In this document: positions 5,078 to 6,234 of the stretch, one piece after another
How positions within the stretch are numbered: position 1 is the stretch's first letter
Layout of the letters: the number at the start of each line of letters is the position of its first letter
DNA from: UBA11524 sp051886675
GTDB lineage: Bacteria > Bacillota > Clostridia > Christensenellales > Aristaeellaceae
Direction: 5' to 3'
DNA length: 6,234 bases
Assembly (NCBI GenBank): GCA_051886675.1
Contig: JBJEYH010000134.1
Location: forward strand, 1 to 6,234
Made by a program: the position numbers and the translations under genes
Notes under the pieces: generated by a model
Told to the model about the DNA's origin: nothing
Seen by the model: only the letters and a program-made list of their open reading frames with translations
Databases searched by the model: none

Positions 5078-6234
5078 TTACACCGCGCCCTGGGCCATCA
5101 TCGCGTCGGCAACCTTCAGGAAGCCCGCGATGTTCGCGCCGGCCACATAGTCGCCGGGGGTGGCGTATTCCTTGGCGGCCTCGTCGATCTTGTGGAAGAT
5201 GCCCACCATGATGTCCTTCAGCTTGGCGTCCACCTCGTCGAAGGTCCAGCTCAGACGCATGGAGTTCTGGCTCATCTCCAGCGCGGAGACGGCCACGCCG
5301 CCCGCGTTGGCAGCCTTGGCGGGGGCGAACAGCACGCCCGCCTGCTGGAAGGCCGCGGTGGCCTCCAGGGTGGAGGGCATGTTCGCGCCTTCGCCCACGG
5401 CCTCCACGCCATTGGCGATCAGCAGCCTGGCGGAGGCCTCGTCGATCTCGTTCTGCGTGGCGCAGGGCAGGGCGATCTGGCAGGGGATCGTCCAGATGCC
5501 GGCGCAGCCCTCGGTGTAGGTGGCGGTGGGCACAGCCGTCACATACTCCTTGATGCGCTTGCGCTCCACTTCCTTCAGCTGCTTGACCACGTCCAGCCTG
5601 ATGCCGTCGGGATCGTGGATGTAGCCGTTGGAGTCGGACATGGCAACCACCTTGCCGCCCATCTGGGTGATCTTCTCGGTGGCGTAGATGGCCACGTTGC
5701 CCGAGCCGGACACCACCACGGTCTTGCCGGCCACGTCCTTGCCATTGGCCTGAAGCATGGCCTGGGTCAGGTAGCACAGGCCGTAGCCGGTGGCCTGGGT
5801 GCGGGCCAGGGAGCCGCCCCAGGTCAGGCCCTTGCCGGTGAGCACGCCCTCATACAGGCCGGTGAGACGCTTGTACTGGCCGTAGAGATAGCCGATCTCG
5901 CGGCCGCCCACGCCGATATCGCCGGCAGGCACGTCAACGTCCTTGCCGATGTGACGGTACAGCTCGGTCATGAAGCTCTGGCAGAAGCGCATCACCTCGT
6001 TGTCGCTCTTGCCCTTGGGGTCGAAGTCGGAGCCGCCCTTGCCGCCGCCGATGGGCAGGCCGGTCAGGCTGTTCTTCAGAATCTGCTCGAAGCCCAGGAA
6101 CTTCAGGATGCTCTGGTTGACGGAGGGATGCAGACGCAGGCCGCCCTTGTAGGGGCCGATGGCGCTGTTGAACTGCACACGATAGCCGCGGTTCACCTGC
6201 ACCTTGCCCTGATCGTCCACCCACGGCACCCGGA
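5078..6234 (-). CDS. gdhA: glutamate dehydrogenase, probably NADP-dependent, 5' end cut off
   Basis: The cytoplasmic enzyme interconverts 2-oxoglutarate plus ammonium and glutamate, the main link between carbon and nitrogen metabolism in many anaerobes. The window holds 384 residues to the TAA stop (5078-5080). Compared with the E. coli enzyme (447 residues), about 63 N-terminal residues lie beyond the right edge; the frame is open to the edge, so the GTG near 6229 is internal. Visible motifs in order: GPYKGGLRLHPSVN and LPIGGGKGGSDFDPKGKS with the substrate-binding and catalytic lysines; VPAGDIGVGGREIG with the catalytic Asp; the Rossmann dinucleotide loop SGSGNVAIYA; and SDSNG after the second strand, matching the NADP-type E. 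coli sequence (SDSSG) rather than the SGPDG I recall for the NAD enzyme of Clostridium symbiosum. Later motifs are PCATQNEID, EGANMPSTLEA, AKAANAGGVAVSALEMSQN and the C-terminal KVADAMMAQG. It is intact apart from the window edge. Its promoter is outside. Confidence 0.96.
   Translation of the reverse strand, partial: RVPWVDDQGKVQVNRGYRVQFNSAIGPYKGGLRLHPSVNQSILKFLGFEQILKNSLTGLPIGGGKGGSDFDPKGKSDNEVMRFCQSFMTELYRHIGKDVDVPAGDIGVGGREIGYLYGQYKRLTGLYEGVLTGKGLTWGGSLARTQATGYGLCYLTQAMLQANGKDVAGKTVVVSGSGNVAIYATEKITQMGGKVVAMSDSNGYIHDPDGIRLDVVKQLKEVERKRIKEYVTAVPTATYTEGCAGIWTIPCQIALPCATQNEIDEASARLLIANGVEAVGEGANMPSTLEATAAFQQAGVLFAPAKAANAGGVAVSALEMSQNSMRLSWTFDEVDAKLKDIMVGIFHKIDEAAKEYATPGDYVAGANIAGFLKVADAMMAQGAV

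Noticed and set aside
4953..5777. Minus-strand open frame overlapping gdhA and the intergenic hairpins
   Set aside because: An out-of-frame shadow of gdhA, Arg/Gly/His-rich. Its end is translation of the G/A-rich hairpin.
6227..6229. GTG at 6229 as the start of gdhA
   Set aside because: The frame continues to the window edge with residues matching the family (F/R-V before the WVDD motif), and about 63 N-terminal residues would be missing. The true start lies outside.

Overview
The window looks like ordinary chromosomal DNA from a G+C-rich anaerobic Firmicute, most likely a gut-type member of class Clostridia. The evidence is strong G/C bias at third codon positions, consensus sigma-A-type promoters, clear Shine-Dalgarno sites, a single-chain dimeric glycyl-tRNA synthetase, and a hexameric-type glutamate dehydrogenase of clostridial character. 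No phage, transposase, CRISPR, rRNA or tRNA signal was seen. The taxonomic placement is inference.

Layout: bases 1-177 are very G+C-rich non-coding sequence with small repeats. Bases 178-215 hold a strong rho-independent terminator for the minus-strand gene at 234-2237. That gene encodes a secreted 667-residue protein with a transglutaminase-like Cys-His-Asp domain (C498, H535, D550), preceded by five regularly spaced, divergent repeats of about 77 residues and followed by a possible sixth. A 201-base divergent intergenic region (2238-2438) carries two back-to-back promoters. One has perfect -35 and -10 boxes and drives the secreted protein. The other is near-perfect and drives glyS (2439-3818, plus strand), which ends at a strong terminator (3832-3873).

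A separate plus-strand unit (4013-4888) has its own extended -10 promoter and encodes a 291-residue protein with about five membrane segments and no recognised function. It converges on gdhA (minus strand, 5078 to the right edge, 5' end cut off by the window). The 189-base gap between their stop codons contains three successive stem-loops: one with a perfect 22-bp stem, one small, and one G/A-rich stem of 21 bp with one bulge that resembles a dispersed intergenic element.

The four genes appear to be four independent transcription units, not an operon. glyS supplies Gly-tRNA for translation, and gdhA links ammonium to glutamate. The other two are a surface/secreted protein and a membrane protein with no visible link to them. 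I see no defence, mobile or biosynthetic system here. The item most worth following up is the repeat architecture of the transglutaminase-like protein, followed by the orphan membrane protein and the hairpin-rich convergent gap.
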